Source of the DNA: JAWLEV01 sp041685915
Lineage (GTDB): Bacteria; Chloroflexota; Anaerolineae; UBA1429
DNA: 10,951 nucleotides
Direction of reading: 5' to 3'
Assembly: GCA_041685915.1 (NCBI GenBank)
Contig: JAWLEV010000086.1
Coordinates: 1 to 10,951, forward strand
In this document: piece after piece, positions 1 to 6,726 of the stretch
Layout: every line of letters begins with the position of its first letter
Position numbering within the stretch: the stretch's first letter is position 1
Program-made: the position numbers and the translations under genes
The notes under the pieces: model-generated
Databases searched by the model: none
Told to the model about the DNA's origin: nothing
What the model saw: only the letters and a program-made list of their open reading frames with translations

Positions 1-1
1 G

Positions 2-124
2 GTGTGCATCACCTGCAGTCGCTGTACCCAGATCATGCGGGACGGTGGACGGACGGGGTGTGTGCCCTTTGACAGCGACGTCTACGGTCCCATCTATGCC
101 CAGGGGCGCAGGAAAGACCGTTGA
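2..124 (+). CDS. 3' end of an NADH:flavin oxidoreductase (old-yellow-enzyme family), partial
   Basis: The window opens inside a reading frame that runs to a TGA at 122-124, leaving 40 C-terminal residues. They contain four cysteines spaced CxxCxxCx(11)C, followed by a short basic tail (GPIYAQGRRKDR). Flavin oxidoreductases related to 2,4-dienoyl-CoA reductase and trimethylamine dehydrogenase carry a nearly identical cysteine spacing that ligates a [4Fe-4S] cluster at the end of their FMN-binding TIM barrel. In this shorter type the protein ends soon after the cluster, and no room is left for the C-terminal FAD/NAD domains of the long enzymes. The substrate cannot be told from this fragment. 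The next gene starts 55 bp downstream on the same strand with no obvious terminator between them, so co-transcription is possible. The family call rests on the cysteine motif alone. Confidence 0.6.
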   Translation: MCITCSRCTQIMRDGGRTGCVPFDSDVYGPIYAQGRRKDR

Positions 125-179
125 TCGGGGCGGTCGTGTCGTGGCTTGAGGAATGCGTGATGGCTGATGGGGGGCTTGG

Positions 180-3137
180 GTGAGCGCTTCTCAGAGGGGA
201 TTCCTTGCTTGGGCCCGCACAATTGTCGTCATCCTCATCTGCCTGTCGCTGGCGGTCGTGGTCTTGACATCTGTGGGCCTCGATGTGCGGCGCCATCTCG
301 TGCAGCGGCGCGGCGTGGAGAGCGGTCTCTCTGCCGATCTTCCCCCGCTGGAGACCCCCCGCTTGGGCGTCAACGTTTCGCTGGAGCAGTACGAGCGGGA
401 CGCCTCCCTGGAGTGGGCCCTGAAGCAGGTGAAGGCGCTGGGTTTTGGCACCGTGCGCCAGCGTTTTGCCTGGTCGACCCTGGAGCCCGTCCCCGGAGAG
501 TACCAGTGGGCCTATTGGGATCGCACCCTGCCCGTGGTGGATGCCTGGGGCCTGGACGTCATCGCCGTGCTGGACACCTCCCCGGCCTGGGCACGCTCTT
601 CTGGTGAGGAGGATAATGTCTGGGCTCCTCCTCGGGACCCCGACCGGTATGCGCGTTTTGTGCGCGATTTTGCCAGCCGCTATGGCGACTATGTAACGGC
701 CTACCAGATATGGGATCAACCCAATGTCTCTCCCCATTGGGGAAATGGTCCCATCGATCCTGGAGAGTATGTGGAACTCTTGCGTGTGGCGAGCGAGGCC
801 ATACGCAGCGTGGATGGGGACGCGCGGATCATCGCCGGGGGTCTGGCGCCCAATGCGGAGCCAAGGGGCCGCAATATGAGCGATCTCCGCTTCCTTTCCG
901 AGATGTACCGCTACGGAGCCGCTCCCTACTTTGACGTCCTGGGCGTCATGGCCTATGGCTTTTGGAGTGGACCCTTTGATCGCCGAGCCCATGAGGAGGT
1001 GCTGAATTTCTCGCGCGTCGTCCTGCTGCGCCGCGAGATGCGGCGGCGAGGCGATGGGGGAACGTCCATATGGGCCATGGCCTCGGGATGGTGCGCCCTG
1101 CCAGCGGATTGGGACGGCGAGCCTTCTCCCCAGGGCAGCGATGCGCCCTTTGTACAGGCCAGGCGATTGCGAAATGCCATTCGACGTGTGAAACGCGAGT
1201 GGCCCTGGATGGGCCTCATGTGTACGTTGCACCTGCAACCCGACGCTGATCCGGAGGATCCCGTGTGGGGCTATGCTCTATTTGACGCCTGGGGCGTGCC
1301 CACCCCCCTGTTGCAGGAGATCCACAAAGGCCTGGCGGATGAGCGTGTGCTGTATCCGGGGTTTACGCGGGATCTCTCCCCCTATCTCCGCGCCGCGCAG
1401 GACGGGGAGGCGGCCGCATTCTCCTTTTGGGGTACCGACCTTTTGCTGGGCGTGCGGCAGGGCGCCGTCGATGGCACCCTGCGCGTCTCCCTGGGTGAGG
1501 GGCGTTCCAGCAGGGAGATCGAACTCGCCGCGGATGGCAAAGGGGTGGAGAGCGTACACGTGGCACAGGGGCTCCCCAGAGAGGTACACCGGATCGTGCT
1601 CGAGGGCACGGCACAGGAGATCGGTGCGCTACAGGGGGTGCGCGTCGGCTGCCGGCGGTATGATCACAGATTGTGGCGCAGCATAGGCGGCGGGATTCTG
1701 GCGCTCGCTTTTCTGGGATTCGTGGCTTTCAGGTCGGCTCGCGATCTGCCCTGGAAAAGCGCCTGGGGGCGGGGGCGCCAGTGGTGGGAGGGACTGCCGG
1801 GGCTGCTGCGTTGGATCCCCTTTGTCCTGGGGGCCTCGCTGATGGTACTCTCTCCTGTGGGGGCGACGCGCCTGGTGGGTCTGGGCCTCTATGGCCTGTG
1901 TGCTTTGTTTGGGCCACAACGGGCCCTGTTGGTTGCCGCGGCCTGTATCCCTCTGGCTCCCCTTCACGTCCATCTTGGGCCCGGCTCCTTTTCCGTGGTC
2001 GAGGTGGCCGTGTTGGTGGCCCTTGGCGCGCGTCTCTGGAATGGTCTGTTGGCGCCCTCTCGAGATGGAACAAGGTCCCTGTGGCCTCCCTCTTTTCTGG
2101 ATGTCACCGTATGCGCCTTTGTATTCCTCGCCGTGGGCACCTCCATGGTGGCCGAGTATCGTCGCGTTGCCCTTCGGGAATTGCGCGTCATGGTCGTCGG
2201 GCCCACTCTCTTCTATGGGTTGCTGCGCACCTGGCCGGCGGATCGAGAACGGCGCTTGACGCTCTTGGATGCCTTTTGGATCTCTTCTTTGGGTGTGGCG
2301 CTCTATGGCCTTGTGCGCTATCCTCAGGCGGCGGGCGTGATCGCGGCCGGAGGGGTGCGCCGCGCACGGGCCTTTTTCGGCTCGCCCAATAATCTGGCAC
2401 TGGTCATGGAGCGCGCGCTTCCCCTGGGATTGGCCATGGCTCTATGGGGGCGTTCCCGGCCGCGCCGCTGGCTCTACGGGCTGGGTGCGGTGCCCATCCT
2501 CGTCATCACATTATTGACCTTTTCGCGGGCAGGCTGGCTCCTGGGGCTGCCCGCGGTTATCCTCGTCCTGCTCCTGTTGGGTGGCAGGCGGCTGCGCTGG
2601 ATCGCCGTGGGGCTGTTGTTTACCGGGGGGATGCTCATGATTCCCCTGTTGCAGACGGAGCGCTTTGCGTCGCTTCTGGATCCCACAGAGGGCACCCTGT
2701 TCCTGCGTCTTCAACTGTGGCGGGCAGCCTGGGATATGATACGGGATCACCCCTGGCTGGGGGTGGGCCTGGACAACTTTTTATACTACTATGGGGACTA
2801 TATCCTTCCGGGCGCCGAGGTGGAGCGCTGGCTTTCCCATCCCCATAACCTTTTCCTTGATTTTTGGCTGCGATTGGGTATAGGGGGCGTCGTCTTGCTG
2901 GGGGGCTTGATGATTGGCTTTTTCAGACGAGTGCGTCGCGTCCATCTCGCCGCCTGTCAGGACGATTTGTATGCCGGGGCCATGGGATTTGCTGCGGGGA
3001 TGGCGGCCTTTGTGGCGCATGGCAGTGTGGACAGTTCATACTTTGTCACGGAGCTGGCTTATTGGTTCATGTTTGCCCTGGCCTGGGTGGGTTCCATGGC
3101 GACGGGGGGAGATGAGGAGCCCCTTTCGCGTCGGTGA
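180..3137 (+). CDS. Membrane-anchored glycosidase-like domain fused to an O-antigen ligase/polymerase-like domain
   Basis: 985 residues. The GTG at 180 is the first start after an in-frame TGA at 165-167, and a G-rich ribosome binding site (gatgggggg) lies about 7 nt upstream. Order of parts: an N-terminal membrane anchor (about 13-34); a TIM-barrel domain resembling clan GH-A glycosidases (about 62-385); a soluble, probably beta-rich linker (about 386-498); then many hydrophobic segments from 501 to 972. The last part carries Wzy/WaaL-type signatures: SPNNLA (735-740), TFSRAGWL (780-787), a DHPWLGVGLDNF segment (856-867) and HPHNLFLDF (887-895), whose His matches the conserved histidine of O-antigen ligases. 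The likely role is transfer or polymerisation of a lipid-linked surface glycan on the outer face of the membrane. In the barrel, the usual WNEPN acid/base motif reads WDQPN (Gln180), and the strand that normally ends in the nucleophile Glu reads WAMASGW (Ala301). The domain therefore looks catalytically dead and may only bind glycan. No polysaccharide genes flank it, so the polymer is unknown. Confidence 0.85.
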   Translation: MSASQRGFLAWARTIVVILICLSLAVVVLTSVGLDVRRHLVQRRGVESGLSADLPPLETPRLGVNVSLEQYERDASLEWALKQVKALGFGTVRQRFAWSTLEPVPGEYQWAYWDRTLPVVDAWGLDVIAVLDTSPAWARSSGEEDNVWAPPRDPDRYARFVRDFASRYGDYVTAYQIWDQPNVSPHWGNGPIDPGEYVELLRVASEAIRSVDGDARIIAGGLAPNAEPRGRNMSDLRFLSEMYRYGAAPYFDVLGVMAYGFWSGPFDRRAHEEVLNFSRVVLLRREMRRRGDGGTSIWAMASGWCALPADWDGEPSPQGSDAPFVQARRLRNAIRRVKREWPWMGLMCTLHLQPDADPEDPVWGYALFDAWGVPTPLLQEIHKGLADERVLYPGFTRDLSPYLRAAQDGEAAAFSFWGTDLLLGVRQGAVDGTLRVSLGEGRSSREIELAADGKGVESVHVAQGLPREVHRIVLEGTAQEIGALQGVRVGCRRYDHRLWRSIGGGILALAFLGFVAFRSARDLPWKSAWGRGRQWWEGLPGLLRWIPFVLGASLMVLSPVGATRLVGLGLYGLCALFGPQRALLVAAACIPLAPLHVHLGPGSFSVVEVAVLVALGARLWNGLLAPSRDGTRSLWPPSFLDVTVCAFVFLAVGTSMVAEYRRVALRELRVMVVGPTLFYGLLRTWPADRERRLTLLDAFWISSLGVALYGLVRYPQAAGVIAAGGVRRARAFFGSPNNLALVMERALPLGLAMALWGRSRPRRWLYGLGAVPILVITLLTFSRAGWLLGLPAVILVLLLLGGRRLRWIAVGLLFTGGMLMIPLLQTERFASLLDPTEGTLFLRLQLWRAAWDMIRDHPWLGVGLDNFLYYYGDYILPGAEVERWLSHPHNLFLDFWLRLGIGGVVLLGGLMIGFFRRVRRVHLAACQDDLYAGAMGFAAGMAAFVAHGSVDSSYFVTELAYWFMFALAWVGSMATGGDEEPLSRR

Positions 3138-3150
3138 ACGGCAGATGGAT

Positions 3151-3179
3151 TTGACAGATCGATGAGACCTTGTTATAGT
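3151..3179 (+). promoter_or_regulatory. Sigma-70 promoter of the feoABC operon
   Basis: A perfect -35 box TTGACA (3151-3156) is followed after 17 bp by TATAGT (3174-3179), a five-of-six match to the -10 consensus. The expected transcription start is near 3186, giving a leader of about 130 nt before feoA. The -35 box lies only 13 bp past the stop codon of the upstream membrane-protein gene. The -10 box is part of the palindrome at 3174-3192, so a repressor bound there would block RNA polymerase directly. Confidence 0.8.
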
Positions 3180-3192
3180 TAGCTAAACCTAA
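3174..3192. promoter_or_regulatory. DtxR/IdeR-like iron box overlapping the feo -10 element
   Basis: The 19 bases TATAGTTAGCTAAACCTAA match the DtxR/IdeR consensus TTAGGTTAGSCTAACCTAA at 14 of 19 positions when read on the minus strand, and have the perfect core palindrome TTAGCTAA (3179-3186). Members of this repressor family bind such boxes with Fe(II) as corepressor. The position over the -10 box and transcription start, in front of a ferrous iron transporter, is where an iron-responsive repressor would be expected. The regulator itself is not in this window. A Fur box was considered, but the GATAATGAT-type repeat is absent. Confidence 0.6.
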
Positions 3193-3210
3193 ATAAACTG
3201 ATCATTTTTC

Positions 3211-3229
3211 TTATAGTAAGCCTTAACAT
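3211..3229. promoter_or_regulatory. Second, weaker copy of the iron-box-like element
   Basis: TTATAGTAAGCCTTAACAT shares 12 of 19 positions, including the leading TTATAGT and the central AGC, with the segment beginning at 3173, exactly 38 bp upstream. It contains its own small dyad, TAAG-C-CTTA (3217-3225). It lies in the early transcribed leader. A second operator allowing cooperative or roadblock repression is the simplest reading, but its match to the DtxR consensus is poor (about 10 of 19). Confidence 0.35.
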
Positions 3230-3280
3230 GAGTCTGTGAGCGAAAGGGGCGCGGTTTTTATCCAGAGGATTTTTCATAAT

Positions 3281-3313
3281 ATGATCAAAGACGGACATCT
3301 GGAGGAGTTCTAA
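3281..3313 (+). CDS. Possible 10-residue leader peptide upstream of feoA
   Basis: An ATG at 3281, preceded by AGAGGA (3264-3269) at 11 nt spacing, opens a frame encoding MIKDGHLEEF that ends at TAA 3311-3313. The stop lies 3 nt before the feoA GTG, and the frame runs across the feoA ribosome binding site GGAGGAG (3301-3307). Translation of this frame would therefore affect feoA initiation. It may be fortuitous, since such short frames arise by chance. Confidence 0.22.
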   Translation: MIKDGHLEEF

Positions 3314-3316
3314 TTC

Positions 3317-3568
3317 GTGGAGACGAACAATAGTGTTCCCCTGTCCCAACTCGAGGCGGGGGAGAGCGGCGTGGTGTTGCGTTTGAGGGGTGGCAGAGGT
3401 TTTGTCGGACGTATGGCGGCGTTGGGGTTCACGCCGGGAGCCACCCTGCGTGTGGCGCGCAACAGCGGAGGGGGCCCCATCATCGTGGACGTCCTCGATA
3501 CACAGATCGCTCTGGGTAGGGGACAGGCTAACAGAGTATATGTGCGTCAACGGGAAAATGACGAGTAG
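3317..3568 (+). CDS. feoA: FeoA, small SH3-like ferrous iron transport protein
   Basis: 83 residues, the usual length for FeoA. The sequence fits the FeoA SH3-like fold throughout: a 'L..L..G..G.V..L' opening, the RMAALGFTPGA turn (about 32-42) typical of the family, a hydrophobic core strand (PIIVDVLDTQIALG) and a C-terminal strand ending in VYVRQRE. FeoA is cytoplasmic and is thought to interact with FeoB and tune its transport activity. The GTG at 3317 is the first possible start after an in-frame TAA at 3311-3313, and GGAGGAG sits 9 nt upstream. Its last 11 bases overlap the start of feoB, which implies translational coupling in one operon. Confidence 0.93.
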   Translation: METNNSVPLSQLEAGESGVVLRLRGGRGFVGRMAALGFTPGATLRVARNSGGGPIIVDVLDTQIALGRGQANRVYVRQRENDE

Positions 3569-5588
3569 CGAACAGGTTACGGCGACAGGGACGCAGGTGG
3601 TGGAAAAAACGGCTACCCTGGCCCTTGCAGGGCAGCCAAATGTGGGCAAGAGTACGGTATTCAATATCCTCACTGGCCTGCACCAGCATGTGGGCAACTG
3701 GCCGGGCAAGACGGTGGAGCAGCGGGTGGGCCGACTGGAGCACGATGATGTGATCTTTCACGTCGTCGATCTTCCCGGTACCTATTGTCTGACGGCGGCC
3801 TCGCCCGAAGAGCGAATCACACGCGATTATATCATCCACCAAGAACCCGACGTGGTCGTCGTCATCGTCAATGCGGCGGCGTTGGAACGGAATCTCTATC
3901 TGGTGGCCGAGCTTTTGGCCCTTGGGGCTCCCCTCGTCATCGGCCTGAACATGATCGACGTCGCTGAGCAGGAGGGGTTTGAGGTGGATCCCGAGATTCT
4001 ATCGGAGAACCTGGGCGTGCCCGTTGTCCCCATGGTGGCCTCGCGGGCTGTGGGCGTCCATGACCTTGTGGACGAGGCTGTGGCCATCGTCGAGGAAGGT
4101 CCCAGCAGCGAGCCCCATCGCCCCCATGTCCGACAGGATCACCAGCAAGTACTGGATGAATTGCGTGGCCTCATTGAGGATTACGTGCCCGCTCCCTATC
4201 CACACGATTGGGTGGCCCTCAAGCTTTTTGAGGGAGATGAGGAGGCTGCTACCATGATGCGGGATATCCTGCCCCCTGAACGATGGGCAATGGTCGATGA
4301 TATCCTGCAACAGCATGAGGACGCCATCATCGCCGTGGCCAGTGGACGCTATGAGTGGATAGAGGAGATGACGCGAACAGCGATCAAGCGTCCGCGCATC
4401 GGGCGCGTCACCGTCACGCAGCGTATCGACCGCGTGGCCACCCATCCCTTTTGGGGATTGATACTTCTTGCACTGGTCCTGGCCCTCATATTCGAGCTGA
4501 CCTATTCTCTGGGAGGCCCCCTCCAGGAGTGGATGGCCACTCACGTTGTCGAGGCCTTTTCCGCCTGGCTGGCGGCCAGTCTGGTGAGCGCTCCCGCCTG
4601 GCTCTCCGGCCTCCTTGTGGATGGTATCCTGGGCGGTGTGGGGACCGTGGTCACCTTTGTTCCCATCCTTGCCGTCTTTTTCACCGTTATGGGTTTGATG
4701 GAGGATATAGGCTACATGTCCAGGGCAGCCTATATCATGGACCGCTTTATGCACAGCGTTGGCCTGCACGGCAAGAGCTTTATGCCCCTCTTTTTGGGGT
4801 TCGGCTGCAACGTGCCCGCTATCATGGGCGCGCGAATTATCGAGTCGCGCCGCAGTCGCCTTCTCACCATCATGTTGGCTCCTTTGGTGCCCTGTGCCGC
4901 GCGTTTGGGGGTGTTGGCGATACTGGTTCCCATATTCTTCCCCCATAATGCGACCCTGGTCACCTGGGCTCTCACGGGGCTTCCCCTTGTGGTGCTTGCT
5001 CTGGGCGGGGTCCTTGTGAATCGCCTTGTCCTGGAGGGTGAAGAGGCCGCCTTTATCATGGAGATGCCCCTTTACCATATGCCCTACCCCAAGAGCATCG
5101 CCCTGTTGGTGTGGCGACGGATAATGGCCTTTTTGCGCAAGGCGGGGACGGTGATTCTAATAGTTTCCATCATCGTATGGGCCCTGGCCTCGTTCCCTCG
5201 TGGGGACATCGAGGCCAGTTATATGGCGGCTATCGGGCGTTTTCTGAGCCCTGTTGGGGCTCTTATGGGGCTGGGGTGGCGCCCTCTGGTCGCCATACTC
5301 ACGAGCTTCGTAGCCAAGGAGAACGTGGTAGCCACGTTGGGCGTGCTGTACGGTGTGGGAGAGAATTCGGGCGCTCTGGCCCAGGTGCTATCGGCCAGTC
5401 TTACCACGCCCTCTGCGCTGGCACTGTTGGTTGCAGAGATGCTCTTTGTACCCTGTGTGGGGACGCTTGCTGCCATCAAGCAGGAGACTGGCTCCTGGAA
5501 GTGGGTTTTGCTCAACGTTGCGCTCTTGACGCTGCTGACCGTCGTCGCTGGCACGATTACCTACCAGTTGGCCACACTGCTTCTGTGA
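3558..5588 (+). CDS. feoB: FeoB, ferrous iron transport G-protein and permease
   Basis: 676 residues from the ATG at 3558, within the normal FeoB range. The frame is open back to 3390, but that stretch lies over feoA and does not look like FeoB. A second ATG at 3540 is possible but less likely. The N-terminal GTPase domain has G1 GQPNVGKS (25-32), the G2 threonine in GNWPGKTVE (Thr52), G3 DLPG (71-74) and G4 NMID (131-134); NMxD is the form FeoB normally has. A helical linker follows (about 180-290), then the polytopic membrane region (about 296-675). There are two Gate-type segments, with GFGCNVPA (414-421), VPCAARLGVLAI (444-455), FVAKENVVATLGVLYG (584-599) and FVPCVGTLAAIKQETGSW (630-647). 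Conserved cysteines 417, 446 and 633 are in the positions linked to the iron pathway. The protein imports Fe(II) across the cytoplasmic membrane. All key motifs are intact. Confidence 0.96.
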   Translation: MTSSEQVTATGTQVVEKTATLALAGQPNVGKSTVFNILTGLHQHVGNWPGKTVEQRVGRLEHDDVIFHVVDLPGTYCLTAASPEERITRDYIIHQEPDVVVVIVNAAALERNLYLVAELLALGAPLVIGLNMIDVAEQEGFEVDPEILSENLGVPVVPMVASRAVGVHDLVDEAVAIVEEGPSSEPHRPHVRQDHQQVLDELRGLIEDYVPAPYPHDWVALKLFEGDEEAATMMRDILPPERWAMVDDILQQHEDAIIAVASGRYEWIEEMTRTAIKRPRIGRVTVTQRIDRVATHPFWGLILLALVLALIFELTYSLGGPLQEWMATHVVEAFSAWLAASLVSAPAWLSGLLVDGILGGVGTVVTFVPILAVFFTVMGLMEDIGYMSRAAYIMDRFMHSVGLHGKSFMPLFLGFGCNVPAIMGARIIESRRSRLLTIMLAPLVPCAARLGVLAILVPIFFPHNATLVTWALTGLPLVVLALGGVLVNRLVLEGEEAAFIMEMPLYHMPYPKSIALLVWRRIMAFLRKAGTVILIVSIIVWALASFPRGDIEASYMAAIGRFLSPVGALMGLGWRPLVAILTSFVAKENVVATLGVLYGVGENSGALAQVLSASLTTPSALALLVAEMLFVPCVGTLAAIKQETGSWKWVLLNVALLTLLTVVAGTITYQLATLLL

Positions 5589-5595
5589 GGTTAAA

Positions 5596-5856
5596 ATGAC
5601 GCTGGAAAAATTGTTGGAGAGATTGGCTAACAGTCAGGATCGTACGTTGAACGAGATGGCTTCAGAACTGGATGTGCCGCCTGGTCTTGTGGAGCAGATG
5701 CTGGACGATCTGGAGCGGGGAGGCTATGTCCGGCGTATAGAGGCCGTGTGTAGTGAACGGTGTGAGACCTGTCCCTATCAGGGGCGGTGCGGGATCACCC
5801 AGGGGGGGCGTATTTGGACGCTGACGGAAAAGGGGTTGCGCAACGTCAAGGCTTGA
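5596..5856 (+). CDS. feoC: FeoC-like winged-helix protein with four cysteines
   Basis: 86 residues, starting 7 bp after the feoB stop, so it is the third gene of the operon. The first half is a winged-helix DNA-binding fold: a helix-turn-helix at about 17-40 (LNEMASELDVPPGLVEQMLDDLERGGYV). The wing region carries four cysteines at 52, 56, 59 and 65 (Cx3CxxCx5C). FeoC proteins of enterobacteria carry a closely similar cysteine group, reported to bind an oxygen-sensitive iron-sulfur cluster. FeoC is thought to affect FeoB stability or feo transcription. Whether this protein acts on DNA or on FeoB cannot be read from the sequence. The ATG at 5596 has a weak AGGTT upstream, and coupling to feoB is likely. 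Confidence 0.82.
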   Translation: MTLEKLLERLANSQDRTLNEMASELDVPPGLVEQMLDDLERGGYVRRIEAVCSERCETCPYQGRCGITQGGRIWTLTEKGLRNVKA

Positions 5857-5891
5857 TAGTGGAATGGGGATATTCGGATCTTTGAAGCGAA

Positions 5892-5921
5892 AAGCGGCGC
5901 GGACGAACGTCCGCGCCGCTT
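5892..5921. terminator. Bidirectional hairpin terminator between feoC and carD
   Basis: A perfect 13-bp inverted repeat (5892-5904 with 5909-5921, GC-rich, flanked by AA/TT) closes a GAAC loop. It lies 35 bp after feoC and 56 bp after carD, which converge on it. On the minus strand the stem is followed by CGCTTTTCG, a short T-run. On the plus strand the tail is AT-rich but lacks a clean T-run. It most likely ends both transcripts. Confidence 0.8.
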
Positions 5922-5977
5922 AGAATTATTCGGCGTCTTTCAGACTGGCCCTTTTCACATCCCCCCGACAATGAACG

Positions 5978-6496
5978 TCAGTCTTCTTCCTCGTCCTCTG
6001 GCACCATCTCTTGCAAGTGTTTCTCGATCTCTGCCATGGCTTCGGATTTATCCAGGTCGCAGGCCAGGGCGAGTTCTCCTGCCAGCATCTCTTTGCCTCG
6101 ATCTATGAATCTGCGATCCGTCATACAGAGTTTGCGCCAGGTGCTCATGTAAAAGAGGATACGCACCGCAGAGGCCACTTCTTCAAACTGTCCAGAACTG
6201 AGCTTTTCCGTAAGCGTTGCCTTTCGGGCGCGAAAGTTTCTTTCCACCTCGTCATCGTCAGGGGCGTCTTCCAATAACCTGGCAAGCTTTTTCCGCAGCA
6301 CAAAGGGTTTACCCACCCGGCGCAGCCCCAGACTTTCCGCCTTGTCGACGGGGACCATCAGCTGCATCGACGATTCGCTCAGTGCATTGATGACGTAATA
6401 GGAGTTCTCCTGCTTACCGATGCTTTTCTCCTGGATGGCTGCTATCTCTCCCGCGCCGTGGAAAGGATGTACGACCTTGCTACCGACCGCATACAT
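5978..6496 (-). CDS. carD: CarD/CdnL-family RNA polymerase-binding regulator
   Basis: 172 residues, the usual CarD length. The N-terminus is the RNA-polymerase-interacting Tudor-like domain shared with the Mfd repair factor: MYAVGSKVVHPFHGAGEIAAI (1-21), with a glycine-bounded turn, then strands YYVINAL and MQLMVPV (about 33-50). The remainder is helical and contains the family's basic segment and conserved tryptophan region (YMSTWRKLCMTDRRF). It ends in a strongly acidic tail (VPEDEEED). CarD proteins bind the beta subunit of RNA polymerase and stabilise open complexes, notably at rRNA promoters. The acidic tail is not part of the canonical core. The gene converges with feo and has a perfect AAGGAGG 12 nt upstream of the ATG, embedded in a hairpin. 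A long leader precedes it. Confidence 0.9.
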   Translation of the reverse strand: MYAVGSKVVHPFHGAGEIAAIQEKSIGKQENSYYVINALSESSMQLMVPVDKAESLGLRRVGKPFVLRKKLARLLEDAPDDDEVERNFRARKATLTEKLSSGQFEEVASAVRILFYMSTWRKLCMTDRRFIDRGKEMLAGELALACDLDKSEAMAEIEKHLQEMVPEDEEED

Positions 6497-6500
6497 TTTG

Positions 6501-6513
6501 AGAGGATACCTCC
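6501..6513 (-). promoter_or_regulatory. carD Shine-Dalgarno hairpin
   Basis: In the minus-strand transcript, GGAGG pairs with CCUCU across a UAU loop (four Watson-Crick pairs plus one G-U). This covers most of the perfect AAGGAGG ribosome binding site of carD (6509-6515). The stem is short, so any effect on translation would be modest unless a protein or larger structure stabilises it. Confidence 0.4.
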
Positions 6514-6525
6514 TTTGGCAGTATT

Positions 6526-6546
6526 GGCTATCCTGAAAGGATGGCC
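6526..6546. repeat. 21-bp hairpin element, copy 1
   Basis: Nine-pair inverted repeat around a GAA loop, read on the plus strand, with one T-G wobble at pair 4: GGCTATCCT / AGGATGGCC. It matches copy 2 at 18 of 21 positions. It lies 30 bp upstream of carD. As DNA it could be an operator; as RNA on the carD transcript the wobble pair becomes C-A. Confidence 0.6.
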
Positions 6547-6550
6547 AAGA

Positions 6551-6567
6551 GAATATCGGGTATATTC
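6551..6567. repeat. Small inverted repeat GAATAT-N5-ATATTC
   Basis: Perfect 6-bp arms (6551-6556 and 6562-6567) around CGGGT, 5 bp beyond copy 1 of the 21-bp element. It may be part of the same operator region. Arms this short also occur by chance. Confidence 0.3.
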
Positions 6568-6630
6568 CAAGTGTGCGTACATGGTGCTTTCCAGATCCCC
6601 GAAAGACCTTTTTGCAGTGGATTCAGCGCC

Positions 6631-6651
6631 GGCTACCCTGAAAGGGTGACC
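6631..6651. repeat. 21-bp hairpin element, copy 2
   Basis: GGCTACCCT / AGGGTGACC around a GAA loop. It differs from copy 1 at positions 6, 16 and 19. Positions 6 and 16 pair with one another and change together (T-A in copy 1, C-G here), so the palindrome is kept. Position 19 breaks one pair. The two copies start exactly 105 bp apart. Confidence 0.6.
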
Positions 6652-6712
6652 AAAAGGTGTATCCGCTAGAAGAAGATCTTTCGGCGGAACCAATATGTTA
6701 AAAAGATATCCC

Positions 6713-6726
6713 ATCGTCTCGACGAT
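6713..6726. repeat. Perfect inverted repeat ATCGTC-TC-GACGAT
   Basis: Six-bp arms with a 2-bp centre inside the presumed carD leader. It could be an operator half-site pair; no known regulator motif is recognised. Confidence 0.3.

Noticed and set aside
33..1238. A 401-residue open frame on the minus strand
   Set aside because: It lies antisense to the glycosidase/ligase gene, is rich in Arg, His, Pro and Gly as expected for a GC-rich shadow frame, and has no recognisable domain.
3390..3557. Upstream extension of the feoB frame
   Set aside because: These codons run through feoA and give no FeoB-like sequence. Starting at 3558 puts the GTPase P-loop at the normal distance from the N-terminus.
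3999..5078. A 359-residue open frame on the minus strand
   Set aside because: It is antisense to feoB, whose motifs are intact across the whole stretch. The His/Gly/Lys-rich composition is typical of a complementary frame.
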